13,856 nucleotides of DNA. It comes from SZUA-430 sp044375275. Lineage in GTDB: Bacteria > Pseudomonadota > Alphaproteobacteria > Micropepsales > Micropepsaceae. The position numbers and the translations under genes are program-made. Below, piece after piece: positions 11,151-13,856 of the stretch (position 1 is the first letter of the stretch; each line of letters begins with the position of its first letter). The stretch spans positions 1 to 13,856 of the forward strand of contig JBILMZ010000078.1 of the NCBI GenBank assembly GCA_044375275.1. Direction: 5' to 3'. A model generated the notes under the pieces. That model was given only the letters and a program-made list of their open reading frames with translations, was not told where the DNA came from and did no database searches.

Positions 11151-13507
11151 GCGCTTCCATCATCGGCGCGCCCGTCAGGCGCAAGGAAGACCACCGCTTC
11201 ATCACGGGCCAGGGTCGCTACACCGACGACATCAATCGCCCGGGCCAGGCCCACGCCTACTTCGTGCGCTCACCCTTCGCGCACGCAAGGATCCGAAATG
11301 TCGACACGACAGCCGCGCTGAAAGAGCCCGGCGTCGTCGCCGTCCTCACCGGCAAGGACCTCGCCGCCGACAAGCTGGGCGGGCTCATCTGTGGCTGGAT
11401 GGTGACGTCAAAGGACGGCACGCCGATGAAGGCGGGCGCCCACCCGGCACTGGCCGTCGACACGGTCCGCTATGTCGGTGACCACGTCGCGATCGTGATC
11501 GCCGAGACCTTCGCCCAGGCCAAGGACGCCGGAGAGAAGGTCGAAGTCGATTACGAGGAACTCTCCTCGGTGACAGACCCGGCACAGGCTCAGGGCAAGA
11601 GCGCACCGCAGATCCATCCGGAAGCGCCGGGCAACACGATCTATGAGTGGGCCCTCGGCAACAAGCCGGAGACCGAGGCCGCCTTCGCCAAGGCCGCCCA
11701 CAACGTCAGCCTCTCGCTCATTAACAACCGCCTGATCCCGAACGCGATGGAACCGCGCGCGGCGATTGGCGAGTATGACGACGGCACCGGCGGCTACACA
11801 CTCTATACGACAAGCCAGAACCCGCACGTCGCGCGCCTCATCATCTCGGCCTTCATCGGCCTCGCGCCCGAGCACAAGCTCCGCGTCGTGGCCCCCGATG
11901 TCGGCGGCGGCTTCGGCTCCAAGATCTTCGTCTATGCCGAGGAAGTCGTCTGCACCTGGGCCTCAAAGAAAGTGCGCCGCCCCGTGAAGTGGACAGCCGA
12001 GCGTTCGGAGTCGTTTCTCTCCGACGCCCACGGCCGCGACCACGTAACCAATGCCGAACTCGCGCTTGATGCCGGCGGCAGGATCCTCGGCTTCCGCGTC
12101 AAGACAATCGCCAATCTCGGCGCCTACATGTCGACCTTCTCCTCGTCGGTACCCACCTATCTCTATGGCACGCTGCTCTCGGGGCAATACGACATCCCGG
12201 CGGTCTACGTGGAAGTCGACGCTGTCTACACGAACACCGCGCCCGTCGACGCCTATCGCGGCGCCGGACGCCCCGAAGCCACTTACGTCGTTGAACGTGT
12301 GATCGAGGAAGCCGCGCGCCAGCTGAAGATGGACTCGGCCGAGTTCCGCCGGAAGAACTTCATCACGAAGTTCCCGCACCAGACACCCGTCATCATGAAC
12401 TACGACGTGGGCAACTATGGCGCCTCCATGGACGCCGCGATGAAGCTCGCCGACTATCCGGGCTTCGCCGCCCGCAAGGCCGAAGCAAAGGCCCGCGGCA
12501 AGCTGCGCGGCATCGGCTTCTCGACCTATATCGAAGCCTGCGGCCTCGCCCCATCAGCCGCCGTCGGCTCGCTGGGCGCAGGCGTCGGTCTGTGGGAGTC
12601 AGCCGAAGTCCGCGTTACACCCACAGGCTCGGTCGAAGTCTTCACCGGCGCCCACAGCCACGGCCAGGGCCACGAGACGACCTTCGCGCAGGTCGTCGCC
12701 GGACGCCTCGGCATCCCCATCGAGAACGTCGAGATCATTCACGGCGACACGAACTCCGTTCAGTTCGGCATGGGCACCTATGGCTCGCGCACATCGGTCG
12801 GCCTCACAGCCGTATCGAAGGCGCTCGACAAGATCGAAGCCAAGGCCAAGAAGATCGCAGCCCACCTGCTCGAGGCCTCAGCCGCCGACATCGTGCTCGA
12901 GAATGGCGAGTTCAAGGTGGCAGGCACGGATCGCAAGCTCGCCTTCCACGAGGTCGCGCTGAATGCCTATGTCGCGCACAAGTTCCCGACCTCGGAAATC
13001 GAACCCGGCCTGAAGGAAGGATCGTTCCACGACCCGACGAACTTCACCTTCCCCGCCGGCTGCCACATCTGCGAAGTCGAGATCGATCCCGACACGGGTG
13101 TGACGCGCATCGTGAAGTTCACGGCGGTCGACGACTTCGGCAACGTCATCAACCCGATGATCGTCGAAGGACAGGTCCATGGCGGCGTCGCCCAGGGCAT
13201 CGGCCAGGCCATGCTCGAGCAGGCTGCCTATGACCACGAAACCGGACAACTATTGTCCGGCTCGTTCATGGACTACTGCATGCCCCGCGCGGACGACTTG
13301 CCCTCGTTCGATCTCGGATTTACGGTGACACCATGCCCGTCGAACCCGCTCGGCATGAAAGGCTGCGGTGAAGCCGGGGCCATCGCCTCGCCCGCCGCCG
13401 TCATCAACGCCATCACCAACGCGCTCGGCGTGAAGGAATTCAACATGCCCGCCACGCCGCAGCGCGTGTGGGCCGCCATTCACCAGTCACGCCAGGCAGC
13501 CGAATAG
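11147..13507 (+). CDS. coxL: CO-dehydrogenase-like large (Mo) subunit, form II
   Basis: A 786-residue molybdopterin-binding subunit. Key motifs: VGGGFGSK (252-259), the active-site loop AYRGAGR (369-375), QGHETTFAQ (507-515), and GCGEAG with the catalytic Glu at about 742. The loop AYRGAGR is that of form II (putative) CoxL; verified CO dehydrogenases (form I) carry AYxCSFR with the Cys that binds copper. That Cys is absent here, so CO oxidation should not be assumed; another aldehyde or heterocycle substrate is possible. The frame is open back to 10601, but that part is coxS read in another frame; the true start is the ATG at 11147, with AAGGGGG upstream and a four-base overlap with coxS. 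The gene order S-L-M also fits form II. Confidence 0.93.
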   Translation: MSASIIGAPVRRKEDHRFITGQGRYTDDINRPGQAHAYFVRSPFAHARIRNVDTTAALKEPGVVAVLTGKDLAADKLGGLICGWMVTSKDGTPMKAGAHPALAVDTVRYVGDHVAIVIAETFAQAKDAGEKVEVDYEELSSVTDPAQAQGKSAPQIHPEAPGNTIYEWALGNKPETEAAFAKAAHNVSLSLINNRLIPNAMEPRAAIGEYDDGTGGYTLYTTSQNPHVARLIISAFIGLAPEHKLRVVAPDVGGGFGSKIFVYAEEVVCTWASKKVRRPVKWTAERSESFLSDAHGRDHVTNAELALDAGGRILGFRVKTIANLGAYMSTFSSSVPTYLYGTLLSGQYDIPAVYVEVDAVYTNTAPVDAYRGAGRPEATYVVERVIEEAARQLKMDSAEFRRKNFITKFPHQTPVIMNYDVGNYGASMDAAMKLADYPGFAARKAEAKARGKLRGIGFSTYIEACGLAPSAAVGSLGAGVGLWESAEVRVTPTGSVEVFTGAHSHGQGHETTFAQVVAGRLGIPIENVEIIHGDTNSVQFGMGTYGSRTSVGLTAVSKALDKIEAKAKKIAAHLLEASAADIVLENGEFKVAGTDRKLAFHEVALNAYVAHKFPTSEIEPGLKEGSFHDPTNFTFPAGCHICEVEIDPDTGVTRIVKFTAVDDFGNVINPMIVEGQVHGGVAQGIGQAMLEQAAYDHETGQLLSGSFMDYCMPRADDLPSFDLGFTVTPCPSNPLGMKGCGEAGAIASPAAVINAITNALGVKEFNMPATPQRVWAAIHQSRQAAE

Positions 13508-13518
13508 GAAACAACCCC

Positions 13519-13856
13519 ATGTACCAGTTCCAGTACCTGCGCCCGAAGTCACTCGACGAGGCCCGCAAGCTTTTCGAAGGCAATGGCGACGCGAAGTTCC
13601 TGGCCGGCGGCCAGACCCTCATCCCCACGCTGAAGCAGCGCCTTGCCCAGCCATCGGCGCTGATCGACCTGTCCCGCATCCCGGGCCTTGCCGGGATCAA
13701 GGTCGCAGGCTCAACCGTTACGATCGGTGCGGCCACGAAACATTTCGATGTCGCCAACAGCCCCGAGATCCGCAAGGTCCTCCCGGCGCTCGCAAGCCTC
13801 GCCAGCCACATCGGCGACCCGGCCGTGCGCCACATGGGCACGATCGGCGGCTCGAT
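13519..13856 (+). CDS. coxM: CO-dehydrogenase-like medium (FAD) subunit, partial
   Basis: The first 112 codons of the FAD subunit, truncated by the window edge. The start MYQFQYLRPKSLDEARKLF follows the family. The pyrophosphate-binding motif AGGQTLIP lies near residues 29-36, and the second FAD motif TIGGS lies at the very end (about 108-112), after HIGDPAVRHMG. It begins 12 bp after coxL, completing the S-L-M order. Together the three subunits would form the molybdenum/2Fe-2S/FAD enzyme. Confidence 0.92.
   Translation, partial: MYQFQYLRPKSLDEARKLFEGNGDAKFLAGGQTLIPTLKQRLAQPSALIDLSRIPGLAGIKVAGSTVTIGAATKHFDVANSPEIRKVLPALASLASHIGDPAVRHMGTIGGS

Overview
The window is GC-rich, densely packed bacterial DNA, most likely from an alphaproteobacterium. 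Support for this: a two-domain cold-shock protein, an NDUFS4-type complex I subunit, a GTTC-N7-GTTC SOS-type box and a CO-dehydrogenase-like cox operon. I cannot fix the order or genus from sequence alone.

Layout. Positions 1-404 carry no convincing gene, only a small two-hairpin element and the first copy of a 155-bp intergenic repeat. A two-gene leftward operon (membrane protein, fatty acid hydroxylase/sterol desaturase family protein) faces a divergent LysR regulator (405-2902). Next is a leftward cassette at 3147-4910: a 64-residue helix-turn-helix-like protein overlapping a Ro60/Rsr (TROVE + vWA) gene, with two tandem structured-RNA-like units just upstream of rsr. Inverted copies of the 155-bp repeat lie on either side of this cassette. 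Rightward ydbS-ydbT-type PH-domain membrane proteins follow (5311-7268), then a fourth repeat copy and a 380-bp stretch with an SOS-type box, a strong inverted repeat, a doubtful small ORF and a polypurine tract. Then come leftward housekeeping loci: tRNA-Arg(UCU), an NDUFS4-type protein, tRNA-Pro(UGG), an exported DUF192 protein and a double cold-shock-domain protein. The right end is a rightward coxG, a terminator-like hairpin, and coxS-coxL-coxM (coxM cut by the window edge). CoxL carries the AYRGAGR motif of form II (CO-dehydrogenase-like) enzymes.

How the parts fit. CoxS (2Fe-2S), CoxL (molybdenum subunit) and CoxM (FAD subunit) would form one molybdenum hydroxylase; CoxG is a membrane-associated helper of that system. 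YdbS and YdbT probably act together in the membrane.

Most interesting candidate. The two units at 4690-4781 and 4786-4866 share linker sequences but differ in their helices in a compensatory way. This is what paralogous structured RNAs look like. Beside a Ro60 homologue, the natural hypothesis is a pair of Y-RNA-like partners, in a form that lacks the tRNA-like module known from enterobacterial YrlA. This is inference from two copies only; strand, expression and Ro binding are untested.
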